From a virus, in the IMG/VR virus record IMGVR_UViG_3300034406_000038, positions 1 through 21,244 of that record: a stretch of DNA of 21,244 nucleotides. One strand, 5' to 3'. A program made the position numbers and the translations under genes. The notes beneath the pieces are model-generated. The model saw nothing but the letters and a program-made list of their open reading frames with translations. It was not told the DNA's origin and made no database searches. Shown here in pieces: positions 13,126-19,787 of this stretch (position 1 is its first letter; every line of letters starts with the position of its first letter).

Positions 13126-15360
13126 GTAGGTGTATCCCCCGGTATCCGGAACGAGACCCGCCTCCTCCATCTGTCTCCGGAGTTCCTCCATGTCCAGGAC
13201 CGGAATCACTTTCACTTTCGCCGGAGTCGCCTCGATCGTCATCATCGCTTCCTGAGTTTTCACGAGGAACTCATCCGCCGCCGCTCCGAATCCGCCTTTC
13301 AAACGTCCTGTGGTGTGATCGATCGCGTTTCCCATCCGCTCAACGATGATCACGCCGGTTTTCTCCGCCTCCGCTCCGATTCCCTTCACCGCCTCCGCTG
13401 TTTCTTTCGCGGCGGTGGTGGTGTCCTGAACCGGTTTGAGGAGTTCTTTCGCGGCGGTGATCAACCGGTCCGCCTCCGCTTTGTTTTGTTGAATCGATGA
13501 CCCGAGTCCGGAATAGGCTTTGTCCACGAGACCGAGCGCCGTCTCCGCCGCTTTCCGCGTGGCCGGATCGAGGAACGTGAGAGCGGTGATCACCTCTAGC
13601 CAATCACCGAGTTTCCCGATGATGGACTGAATCGAGGCAATCACGTCAGCCGACATCCTCCGGAACGCCGCCGCCGAGAGCAGACCGAACGCCTTGATGT
13701 ATTTCCCCGCTCCCTCCTGGATGTCCTGAGCGATCTGGACCACCGTCTCCCGGAACCCGGTCCAGTCCCCCGCCATGAGTTGAATCGCACCCTTGACGAT
13801 TCCGAGGATCACATCCATCGCGGTCCCGATGAAGATTTTCGCTCCCTCCCACGCGACTTTGATGAACGCGAGGATCCGAGGTCCCGCGACCTCCCACAGA
13901 CGAACGAGTTTCGCAACCTCGCGACTCACGATTTCGCGGACGTAAGGCCACACCTCCTCAGCCGTGGTCCTCACCTTGCGCCACTGTTCGATCACAAACG
14001 TGGAAACCTCCTCGAACGCCGGACGGAGGAAATCGATCGCGGCGCGGAGCGCCTTTTCGATCAGGTTCCAATTCCCGATGATGAGCGCCGCTCCCGCCGC
14101 GATCCCCGCCGCCCACGCTGCGACGGACCCGGTGATCGCGGTGACCGCCGCGACGATTCCTCCGGCGAGGAGGAGGATCGGTCCGAGCGCCGCCGCGAAC
14201 GCGAGGATCGCGATCACGGATCGCTGAACCTGTTCGGGGAGGTTCGCGAATAGATTCACCATCCCGGTGAGCGCCGTTGCAAACTCGGACACGAGAGGGA
14301 CCACGATCGGGATGAGCGCCTCGCCGAGTTCGATCGCCGCGACGGAGAGCGCCGCCATCATCCGCCCGAACTCCCGTGCCGCTCCCTCGGTGTCATCGAA
14401 CGCCTTTTTCAGGGATTGTCCGAACTCATCCGAGAGCGCCTTGAATATCGCGACCGCGCTTTCACCGTTGTCACGTGTGAGGAGGAGGATCGCGTTGAAC
14501 GCCTCCACGGACTCGAACGCCTTTTTCAGAGCCTCCGTGTTGTCCCCCGCTTTGGTCCGGAGTTCCACGAGAGCCGCGAGGAGTCCGCGCTCCTGGAGGG
14601 TTTTGGTGACCTCACCGACCGAGGACCCGATCTCCGCGAGACCATCGTGAACCGCTTTCGTCGGACCGAGGAGTTTTGCAAATATCTGTCTCAGTCCGGT
14701 CACCGCCTCCGCCGCCGTCGCGCCGGTCCGCGTGATCGTGGCGACCGCCGCCGCGAGGTCCGCGAACGGGACCTCCAGTTCGGACGCGATCCCGAGGACG
14801 CCGGAGAGCGCGGATCCATAGGTGTCCGCCGCCGCTTTCCCCTCCCGCGCCGCCGCCGTGAGGATCCCGACCGCCTTTGCAGCGGAGAGATTTCCCTCTC
14901 CATACGCGGTCACGGCGGAGGTCACCACATCCCCGACCTCCGCGACCGACCCGAGACCGGCGGCGCTCGCTTGCGCGGAGGCGGTGAGGATGTCCATTGC
15001 CGCCGCTCCCCGGAATCCGGCGGAGGTGATTTTCTCCAATCCCTGAGCGAGTTCCACGGGGGACTGTCCAACATCCACCGCGAGCGCCTTGAGATCATCG
15101 CTCCATCCCGCTACCACCTCACGCTGAATCCCCACGAGACCCACGATTCGATTGGTCGCCTCCTCGAAATCCGCCGCCATCTTAACCGCCGCCGTCCCGA
15201 CCGCGAGGATCGGAACGGTGAGCGATTGTGATAGCTGTCTCCCGGTCCGCTCCGCTTGCGCGGAGAACCGGCGGAGACGGCGGTTCGTGTTCTGGAGACC
15301 CTTGACGAACTCTTTTGCATGGAGTCCGAGGAGGACATCGAGTCTCGCGATCGTTGCCAT
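13120..15360 (-). CDS. Tape measure protein
   Basis: This 746-residue protein fixes tail length and is injected with the DNA. It starts at an ATG right after the previous stop, with GGTGG upstream. Residues 60-320 form the conserved tape measure core (PF10145 / TIGR01760): DFEEATNRIVGLVGIQREVV, then VGQSPVELAQGLEKITSAGF and YGSALSGVLGIASELEVPFA. Residues 383-430 are strongly hydrophobic (AILAFAAALGPILLLAGGIV and on), as in tape measures that reach the inner membrane. Long helices with Ala, Glu and Lys follow to the C-terminus. At roughly 1.5 angstrom per residue the tail would be about 110 nm long; this is a rule-of-thumb estimate. The stop overlaps the start of the repeat copy at 13020-13125. 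Confidence 0.95.
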   Translation of the reverse strand: MATIARLDVLLGLHAKEFVKGLQNTNRRLRRFSAQAERTGRQLSQSLTVPILAVGTAAVKMAADFEEATNRIVGLVGIQREVVAGWSDDLKALAVDVGQSPVELAQGLEKITSAGFRGAAAMDILTASAQASAAGLGSVAEVGDVVTSAVTAYGEGNLSAAKAVGILTAAAREGKAAADTYGSALSGVLGIASELEVPFADLAAAVATITRTGATAAEAVTGLRQIFAKLLGPTKAVHDGLAEIGSSVGEVTKTLQERGLLAALVELRTKAGDNTEALKKAFESVEAFNAILLLTRDNGESAVAIFKALSDEFGQSLKKAFDDTEGAAREFGRMMAALSVAAIELGEALIPIVVPLVSEFATALTGMVNLFANLPEQVQRSVIAILAFAAALGPILLLAGGIVAAVTAITGSVAAWAAGIAAGAALIIGNWNLIEKALRAAIDFLRPAFEEVSTFVIEQWRKVRTTAEEVWPYVREIVSREVAKLVRLWEVAGPRILAFIKVAWEGAKIFIGTAMDVILGIVKGAIQLMAGDWTGFRETVVQIAQDIQEGAGKYIKAFGLLSAAAFRRMSADVIASIQSIIGKLGDWLEVITALTFLDPATRKAAETALGLVDKAYSGLGSSIQQNKAEADRLITAAKELLKPVQDTTTAAKETAEAVKGIGAEAEKTGVIIVERMGNAIDHTTGRLKGGFGAAADEFLVKTQEAMMTIEATPAKVKVIPVLDMEELRRQMEEAGLVPDTGGYTYP

Positions 15361-16088
15361 TCACCACCTCTGATCTCGCGGTTTTCGGACCGCTCCCATA
15401 GCCTCCAGAAATTCGCGCTCCTGGAGGTCCTCATCCACTGCCGACTCCGTCTCCGTGGTCACCGGACCCTCCCACGTCGGAACGAAATCCTCGACGTGAA
15501 CCGGGTCCTCATCTTTCCCTCGCCACAAATTGACATTCGAGGCGGCGGCGATCGCCATTCGGAGATCCCGCCGCCGGTCCCCGATCGGGGAGATCGCGTC
15601 AAACGCGATCCACTCCGCGAACTCGTGAGCGGAGATCCGCTCCTGAGCCTCGCGGACTGACATTCCTAGTTCGAGCGCGAGCGTGAACCAGAACCGCCGC
15701 GACGGGGACCGGCGGAGTTTCCCGCGAGTTCCTCGAAATCTGCGGTTGACAGACCGGACAGACGGGACGCGACATCGAACACGCGTCCGAGAGCGGCGGC
15801 GGAGAGAGCGCCGAGCGCCTCCACGTCCTCCATCGTGAACAGACGCTCACCCTCATCGCCGATCATCGAGAGCGCGGCGAGTTTCGTTCGAGCGCCGTTC
15901 ATGAATCCCTCTCGCAGTTCCACGTCTCCCTCCGGAGAGGTCACGACGAGATCCGCCTCATAGGTGTCTCGCTCCGCGCCGGTCATCTCCCGGACGATCA
16001 CGGAGCCTCCCCACTCGGGGACCTCCACCGTCTCCCGTCTGAGTTTCGTTCGATCGAGGATCTGTTCCCTTGTGAGTAGCTTGGACAT
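15361..16088 (-). CDS. Tail assembly chaperone fusion (G-T) made by -1 frameshift
   Basis: Ribosomes that slip back one base at GGGAAAC would make about 242 residues: 124 from the chaperone frame and 118 from the -1 frame, ending at 15361. The -1 frame is open from the slip site. It continues LRRSPSRRFWFTLALELGMS, then VREAQERISAHEFAEWIAFD, AISPIGDRRRDLRMAIAAAS and NVNLW, the typical chaperone C-terminal domain (lambda gpT / DUF4035 type). The conserved phrase FWFTLALELG lies upstream of the only ATG of this frame (15663), so a separate gene starting there would lose part of the domain. That supports frameshifting over independent initiation. The stop is next to the tape measure start (TGAATG). 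Confidence 0.85.
15666..16088 (-). CDS. Tail assembly chaperone, lambda gpG-like (zero-frame product)
   Basis: This 140-residue protein is the short product of a chaperone pair that binds the tape measure during tail assembly. It starts at 16088 with MSKLLTREQILDRTKLRRET, after an AGGGGGA site. VEVPEWGGSVIVREMTGAER follows, an opening I know well from phage tail chaperones. An upstream in-frame ATG (16109) overlaps the previous stop but would add seven unconserved residues. The C-terminus is low in complexity (GPRRGGSGSRSRSN), as expected if most of the conserved sequence has moved into the shifted frame. The slippery heptamer at 15717-15723 lies 17 codons before the stop. Confidence 0.9.
   Translation of the reverse strand: MSKLLTREQILDRTKLRRETVEVPEWGGSVIVREMTGAERDTYEADLVVTSPEGDVELREGFMNGARTKLAALSMIGDEGERLFTMEDVEALGALSAAALGRVFDVASRLSGLSTADFEELAGNSAGPRRGGSGSRSRSN
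15717..15723 (-). promoter_or_regulatory. -1 ribosomal slippery heptamer GGGAAAC
   Basis: Read in the chaperone frame, the codons are GCG GGA AAC, so the heptamer G GGA AAC has the X XXY YYZ form and allows both tRNAs to re-pair one base back. Lambda uses the closely related GGGAAAG at the same place in gene G. A Shine-Dalgarno-like GAGGA lies six bases upstream and could stimulate slipping. A five-pair stem (CCGCC at 15715-15711 with GGCGG at 15698-15694) is possible downstream, but it begins only one base after the heptamer, closer than usual. Confidence 0.85.
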
Positions 16089-16105
16089 GAGATTCCCCCT
16101 CTCAT

Positions 16106-16627
16106 TCATGGCGCGGGTCGCAGGGATTCCCTGTGACCCTTTGCCGCTCCACGTTTGGCGGACCGTGTGATCCGTTCCCGGAGATCGTCCGCGAAAACCC
16201 GAGTCGCCTCCCGGTGATTTTCATCGAACGCCGGACGGAGGAACGGAGATTCCGCCGTTCCCGGATGGATCCGTTTCCGCCGCTCCTGACCACCGCCACG
16301 CTTGAACCGCGTGGACTTTTTCTGAAAATGTGGAGAGGTTCCGAACTCCACAAGGTGAGCATAAAACGCCTCCGATGAACCCGCCTCCACAAATCCGAGG
16401 ATCGCGCCTTTCACCTTTCGCGACCGGAACCGGATGGACTTTTTCAGAGCGCCCGTCTGGACCGGAACGAGATCGATAGCTCGATCCCTGATAGGTTTCG
16501 CGGCGCGGCGGAGCGCGGACCTCATCGCTTTCTCACGCTTAATCTCATCCTCCATCTCCCGGAGCATCGAGAGCGTTTGAGCATCATCCACGCGGAACCG
16601 CGTGTCTCGAAGGTGTGTGTCCGCCAC
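16106..16627 (-). CDS. HK97 gp10-like tail protein
   Basis: The protein has 173 residues and a GTG start. It contains the three blocks that define the HK97 gp10 / PF04883 family: VPVQTGALKKSI at residues 54-65, AFYAHLVEFGTSPH at 87-100, and ESPFLRPAFDEN at 126-137. A basic stretch (RFKRGGGQERRKRI) interrupts the family core after residue 106. The role of this family is tail assembly or completion near the head-tail junction. The gene lies after the tail tube gene, whereas it usually lies between the joining protein and DUF3168, which is unusual. Its stop overlaps an ATG of the next gene (ATGA). Confidence 0.82.
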   Translation of the reverse strand: MADTHLRDTRFRVDDAQTLSMLREMEDEIKREKAMRSALRRAAKPIRDRAIDLVPVQTGALKKSIRFRSRKVKGAILGFVEAGSSEAFYAHLVEFGTSPHFQKKSTRFKRGGGQERRKRIHPGTAESPFLRPAFDENHREATRVFADDLRERITRSAKRGAAKGHRESLRPAP

Positions 16628-16631
16628 GGAA

Positions 16632-17042
16632 TCAATCCGTATATTGCGGGAGTCCGGAGATCGCCCACGTGACCGCCATCCGCTCCGCGTCCGTTGTTGC
16701 GAGCGTCATCCGGATAGCCACGGTCGCCTCGAAATCGATCTGAGTTCCGGACTTCGTGAGGAGATAGAAATTCGTGTTCTGTGACTCCCCGTGTTTGTCC
16801 CTGAGCGCGAGGTGCATCGGTTCATCCTTCTGATAGAAAAACTCCGAGGTCACCTCACCGTCACCGAGGAGACCCTGAAGATACTCCCTCGCGAGGGAGT
16901 CATGATCCGTCACATCCATGCGTTCCGGTTGCGGTGGTGTGTAGTCGAAATCGGTCGGTCCGGGGATTTTGGTGAACACCTCCGGAGCGCCGCCGTCACC
17001 CATAAAAATTTGCGCGCCGAGCGCGAACGTTTTGGTTCCCAT
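16632..17042 (-). CDS. Major tail tube protein
   Basis: This protein polymerises into the tail tube. Two ATG codons stand side by side; the second (17042) lies six bases after GGAGG and is preferred, giving 136 residues starting MGTKTFALGAQIFMGDGGAP. The tail tube signature is clear: DFDYTPPQPERMDVTDHDS, then LAREYLQGLLGDGEVTSEFF, the 'EPMHLALRD' strand and TQIDFEATVAIRMTLATTDA. This is the beta-sandwich with the 'DVTdHdS...eyl.Gl.dgGe' pattern seen in TP901-1/SPP1-type tube proteins. Its size fits the single-domain tube class without an extra C-terminal Ig domain. Confidence 0.85.
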   Translation of the reverse strand: MGTKTFALGAQIFMGDGGAPEVFTKIPGPTDFDYTPPQPERMDVTDHDSLAREYLQGLLGDGEVTSEFFYQKDEPMHLALRDKHGESQNTNFYLLTKSGTQIDFEATVAIRMTLATTDAERMAVTWAISGLPQYTD

Positions 17043-17054
17043 CATTCACCTCCC

Positions 17055-17423
17055 TCAGGAAACTCGAACCACGATGATCTGAACTCCATCATCGCTCATG
17101 TCAACGTAGACCATCCCGTCCGTCTGTCTCCAGTGTTGGGTATTGAACATCCCGAACACCGCGATCTCCCCCGCGCCGACGGAATACGCGTCCACCTCTC
17201 CGGAGCGCCCGATATCATCGTCCGCCGTGGTGATGGTGACCGTCTGAGCGCTTACCTCATCATTGCGAACGAGAAGAATATCTTTCCCGCTCGCGGTGAA
17301 TTGCATCCCATCCCCAGAGTCGGAATCGGTCCACACGAGATCCGCCGAGTCCGCGACCACCGTGAGCGGTTGAGACTCGGCGAGTTCCATGATCTGAGCC
17401 GCCGCAACATCCTGTCTTGCCAC
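17055..17423 (-). CDS. Small beta-strand-rich virion-type protein, function unknown
   Basis: The protein has 122 residues and starts at GTG, six bases after GGAGG. After a short helix (MARQDVAAAQIMELAES) it is almost all predicted beta strand: DGMQFTASGKDILLVRNDEV, then TVTITTADDDIGRSGEVDAY and VGAGEIAVFGMFNTQHWRQT. The phrase 'lLvrNd...tVTItt' occurs in small phage structural proteins that lie between neck and tail tube genes. No signal peptide, no membrane segment and no cysteine is present. It is probably part of the virion (neck or tail), but I cannot name the family. One base separates it from the previous stop, so it is likely coupled. Confidence 0.55.
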   Translation of the reverse strand: MARQDVAAAQIMELAESQPLTVVADSADLVWTDSDSGDGMQFTASGKDILLVRNDEVSAQTVTITTADDDIGRSGEVDAYSVGAGEIAVFGMFNTQHWRQTDGMVYVDMSDDGVQIIVVRVS

Positions 17424-17424
17424 C

Positions 17425-17799
17425 TTACACCTCCACGTGACGGATGATGAGATCCGTCGCTATTTGCCACGCTCCCGAGGTGAACGCCTCGCCGAGATCG
17501 AACACTGTGACCACCTCGACCGAGTCCACTGACACTCCATCCGCGAGCGTCCCGGAAAACCCGTTGAGGAGTTTCCGGATCTGTCTCGCGAGCGCGAGCG
17601 CGCCGGAGTGAGAGTCCGCGTGAGCGTTCAGTTGATATCGGGAGGTCACGAGACCCGTAGGACCATCGTGATCTCCGAGTTCGGTTTGACTGATTAGACG
17701 GTAGGTGATCGCGGGACGATCCCATTTCTCAGGGACCACGGTCGGGAACACCTCCGCGATCGGCGCGAGGAACGAAACGAGACCCTCAGGAATGTTCAT
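17425..17799 (-). CDS. Tail completion protein, DUF3168 family
   Basis: This 124-residue protein probably caps the end of the tail tube at the neck. The chosen start at 17799 forms an ATGA overlap with the previous gene and gives the N-terminus MNIPEGLVSFLAPIAEVFPT. Family features are the 'EKWDRPAITYRLIS' strand, the 'VTSRYQLNAHADSHSGALAL' strand-helix with ARQIRKLLNGF, and the C-terminal strand VDSVEVVTVFDLGEAF. These match the ferredoxin-like fold of DUF3168 / gpU-like tail terminators. It follows the joining protein directly, as in many siphophages. An in-frame start 15 codons upstream would overlap the neighbour more deeply and is less likely. Confidence 0.82.
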   Translation of the reverse strand: MNIPEGLVSFLAPIAEVFPTVVPEKWDRPAITYRLISQTELGDHDGPTGLVTSRYQLNAHADSHSGALALARQIRKLLNGFSGTLADGVSVDSVEVVTVFDLGEAFTSGAWQIATDLIIRHVEV

Positions 17800-18143
17800 G
17801 AGGACACCACCGAGGTCCGGTGATCGGGACGGACGGAGCGACACATGAGATCCAGTTCCCGCCGCCGCCCGTCGAGATCGATCACGTGGAGGACCTCATA
17901 GACGGTCGATCCGTGGAGGATCCTCCAGTCCACTCCGATATCACTCCGAAACCGGATCCGGATTCTCGTGGTGATCTCGGACTGTTTTTCCTGAGCCTCG
18001 ATGAACTCCCTTCCTCTGAGTTCCGCGACCTTTGCGGGGATCCTCGCGACCGTGGTCCAGGACGCGACCTCACCGCCGTCCGTGTCCTGAACCGGCGTGT
18101 TTCTCTGGATGTCCACGCGATGACGGAGTTTCCCCGCTCTCAA
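17796..18143 (-). CDS. Head-tail joining protein (PF05521 / SPP1 gp16-like)
   Basis: This 115-residue neck protein probably acts as the stopper below the connector ring. The start is a TTG at 18143 that overlaps the previous stop (TTGA), with GGAG eight bases upstream. The resulting N-terminus, MRAGKLRHRVDIQR, is the family's typical opening. The core follows: GGEVASWTTVARIPAKVAEL, then RGREFIEAQEKQSEITTRIR, a hairpin FRSDIGVDWRILHG, and YEVLHVIDLDGRRRELDLMC. Length matches the family. A much longer reading of the same frame, up to 18515, overlaps the connector gene and has no family resemblance, so it is not used. Confidence 0.9.
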   Translation of the reverse strand: MRAGKLRHRVDIQRNTPVQDTDGGEVASWTTVARIPAKVAELRGREFIEAQEKQSEITTRIRIRFRSDIGVDWRILHGSTVYEVLHVIDLDGRRRELDLMCRSVRPDHRTSVVSS

Positions 18144-18742
18144 AATGTGAACTCCACTCTGAACGGCGCGAGGAGTTGAGTGACCGCCACCGTTCGAACC
18201 GGGTTCGCGTTCGGACCGAGAACCGTCTGTTCGCGGTGTTCGAATAGCTCCGCGAACTCCAGGAGGATCGCGTGACGGAACACCTCGGGGACATGTTCCG
18301 GATTGTCCCCGTACCCCGCGACCGCCGTGATCGTGATCGGAACGAGATTCCCGGACTCCAGGACCGGCCATGACTGACCGGACTTGAGAGCTACCCTCCC
18401 CGGTGTGTGATAGATGTCGATCTGATAGACCGAGGTGGAGAGAGTCTGAGGGTTTCCGTCCGCGTCCACGTAGGCGATCGAGGTGATGTCCTGGAGTGGC
18501 GGTGAGGGGATCCATAGGGTTCCGTCTAAGCGTTTGTCATCGGTCCAGGAGGGTAGAGTCACCTCGATCGTCCGCGTGATCAGAGAGCGTCCTGTATGGA
18601 GTTCCACGCTATCCGTCGCGGCGGCGATGAGGCGATCAATCAGAGCGTCCTCATCGTCCTCGAACATCCGGATCTGAGCTTTCGCCTCATCCAGGGAGAC
18701 CGGGAACTCATCCGGCGGGACGGTGACTCTCGGCGCGTTCAC
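18140..18742 (-). CDS. Head-tail connector, HK97 gp6-like (phiE125 gp8 family)
   Basis: This 200-residue protein probably forms the ring under the portal that joins head to tail. Residues 16-57 carry the family signature: SLDEAKAQIRMFEDDEDALI, then AAATDSVELHTGRSLITRT, where helix 1 has the 'LDEAK' start and helix 3 the 'TGRSLI' end. A beta segment follows (WIPSPPLQDITSIAYVDADG), and then a C-terminal helix (VFRHAILLEFAELFEHRE). This architecture matches the DnaT/gp6-like adaptor family. It starts at GTG, in a GTGA overlap with the previous gene and with AGGA five bases upstream. It directly precedes the head-tail joining gene, the normal order for neck genes. Confidence 0.88.
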   Translation of the reverse strand: MNAPRVTVPPDEFPVSLDEAKAQIRMFEDDEDALIDRLIAAATDSVELHTGRSLITRTIEVTLPSWTDDKRLDGTLWIPSPPLQDITSIAYVDADGNPQTLSTSVYQIDIYHTPGRVALKSGQSWPVLESGNLVPITITAVAGYGDNPEHVPEVFRHAILLEFAELFEHREQTVLGPNANPVRTVAVTQLLAPFRVEFTF

Positions 18743-19005
18743 TTTTTCCTCGCTTTCCCTTTCGGTTTGTCCGCCGTCTCAGCGACGGGAGGTTTATCCG
18801 CCGTCTCCGGAGCCTCCGAGGTTTTCGCCTCGGGTTCCGGTTCGATCGCCGGAGTGGGTTTCGGGACCGCCGGTTTTTCCGGGGGAGCGTTCGGCGGCGG
18901 TGAGGGACCGTCCGCGAATGTCGCGAGTCCGCGTTCCACCATCCGGATCGCTCTGGACTCGGGGACCTCCTGGACCATCCCGAGGACTAGGATTTTCCGA
19001 CTCAT
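18739..19005 (-). CDS. Small phage protein between capsid and connector genes
   Basis: The protein has 88 residues. The ATG at 19005 is preferred to an in-frame ATG 16 codons upstream, because a strong GGAGGTG lies seven bases before it and the longer form would start inside the hairpin. Residues 1-30 (MSRKILVLGMVQEVPESRAI then RMVERGLATF) match a pattern common in small phage proteins after the capsid gene: a short strand, then a helix ending in 'ERGLA'. Residues 34-88 are rich in Pro, Ala, Glu and Lys (PPPNAPPEKPAVPKPTP) and probably disordered, ending in KGKARKK. Function is unknown. The last codon overlaps the GTG start of the connector gene (GTGA). Confidence 0.6.
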   Translation of the reverse strand: MSRKILVLGMVQEVPESRAIRMVERGLATFADGPSPPPNAPPEKPAVPKPTPAIEPEPEAKTSEAPETADKPPVAETADKPKGKARKK

Positions 19006-19023
19006 GTCATTCACCTCCAAACA

Positions 19024-19051
19024 GGGAGAGCGGCGCGAACGCCGCTCTCCC
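19024..19051 (-). terminator. Perfect 12-bp hairpin with TTCG loop: attenuator or mRNA stabiliser
   Basis: Read on the minus strand, GGGAGAGCGGCG, loop TTCG, then CGCCGCTCTCCC form a perfect GC-rich stem. It sits in the only sizeable gap of the window (19006-19077). The bases after it read TGTTTGG, so there is no long T-run. It is therefore a weak candidate for an intrinsic terminator and may instead be an attenuator, an RNase processing site or a 3' stabiliser for the capsid mRNA. It would let the upstream head genes be expressed more strongly than the tail genes. The ribosome binding site of the next gene lies just downstream of the stem. Confidence 0.6.
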
Positions 19052-19077
19052 ATAGAGTCCTAACTCGATCGGTCTCC

Positions 19078-19773
19078 TCAGAGAATCGCGCTCGCTCCAA
19101 CCGCTGAGGCGGGAGTGAACCTCGCCTCATAGAAATCGAGCGAGACCGACACCACGGAGGTCGCCGTGGTGGTGACCTTTGCCGCGACGTGTGAGAAATC
19201 GTTCGCGAGATCGAGGTTCCCCACGTCGATATCCACGTAAGCCTGAGCTTGTGTGGTTGCGAGAGTGATGGTCCCCGCCACCTCCGTTTTCTCCACGGTG
19301 ATCGCGACCTCGCCGTCCGAGTTCAGGGTAGCGACATTGGTTGCCGCCGTCGCTCGAACGTGAGGAACACCATACACCGCGTCATTCACACAGTCCGCGA
19401 GACCATCGTCATCCGCGAACTCTCGGTCCGGGATGGAGGTTGCCACCGCCATCGTGAACGCGATTCCGTTGATCGTCACCACGTCCGTCGCGGCGGCGGA
19501 TCCGAGCGCCACCGTCGCCTCGTGAACGAGGGTGTTTGCGGTGACCTCCGCCTCCGCGTCCGTGATCGCTTTCGCGCCGGTCCCGGCGGCGTCCGTCGCC
19601 TGGAGGAGTTCCACTTTCGTGGTTTTGGTCGCGGCCATTGCGCCACCGATCAACCACGCTCGAACCCGGCGATACCGCTCCATCGAGTGATAGCGCCCGG
19701 TTGCGTTCGTGTTGTCGAGAGCCATAGCCACGAGACCGATCGAGGTCCGAACGTGTTCATGGAGACGTTTCAT
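19078..19773 (-). CDS. Beta-rich virion protein next to capsid gene, possible decoration protein
   Basis: The protein has 231 residues. After a basic N-terminus (MKRLHEHVRTSIGLVAMAL) comes KVELLQATDAAGTGAKAI, then a segment DVVTINGIAFTMAV followed by an Asp-rich turn and ATAATNVATLNSDGEVAITV. It ends with DFSHVAAKVTTTATSVVSVS and EARFTPAS. These are phrases I know from unnamed phage structural proteins that lie just after capsid genes. There is no signal peptide or membrane segment. Its place, right after the capsid gene with its own GGGGAGG site, suggests an abundant virion component such as a capsid decoration or cement protein; that role is inference. A hairpin follows the gene at 19024-19051. 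Confidence 0.6.
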   Translation of the reverse strand: MKRLHEHVRTSIGLVAMALDNTNATGRYHSMERYRRVRAWLIGGAMAATKTTKVELLQATDAAGTGAKAITDAEAEVTANTLVHEATVALGSAAATDVVTINGIAFTMAVATSIPDREFADDDGLADCVNDAVYGVPHVRATAATNVATLNSDGEVAITVEKTEVAGTITLATTQAQAYVDIDVGNLDLANDFSHVAAKVTTTATSVVSVSLDFYEARFTPASAVGASAIL

Positions 19774-19787
19774 TTCGGACCTCCCCT

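Noticed and set aside
15361-15663. Separate gene starting at the ATG in 15663
   Set aside because: The ATG is preceded by AGGA at too short a distance, and conserved residues of the domain lie upstream of it in the same frame, which favours the frameshift product.
17796-18515. Long form of the head-tail joining gene starting at 18515
   Set aside because: It would overlap most of the connector gene, and its extra residues are Arg/Gly/Ser-rich. The family start MRAGKLRHRV at the TTG in 18143 fits better.
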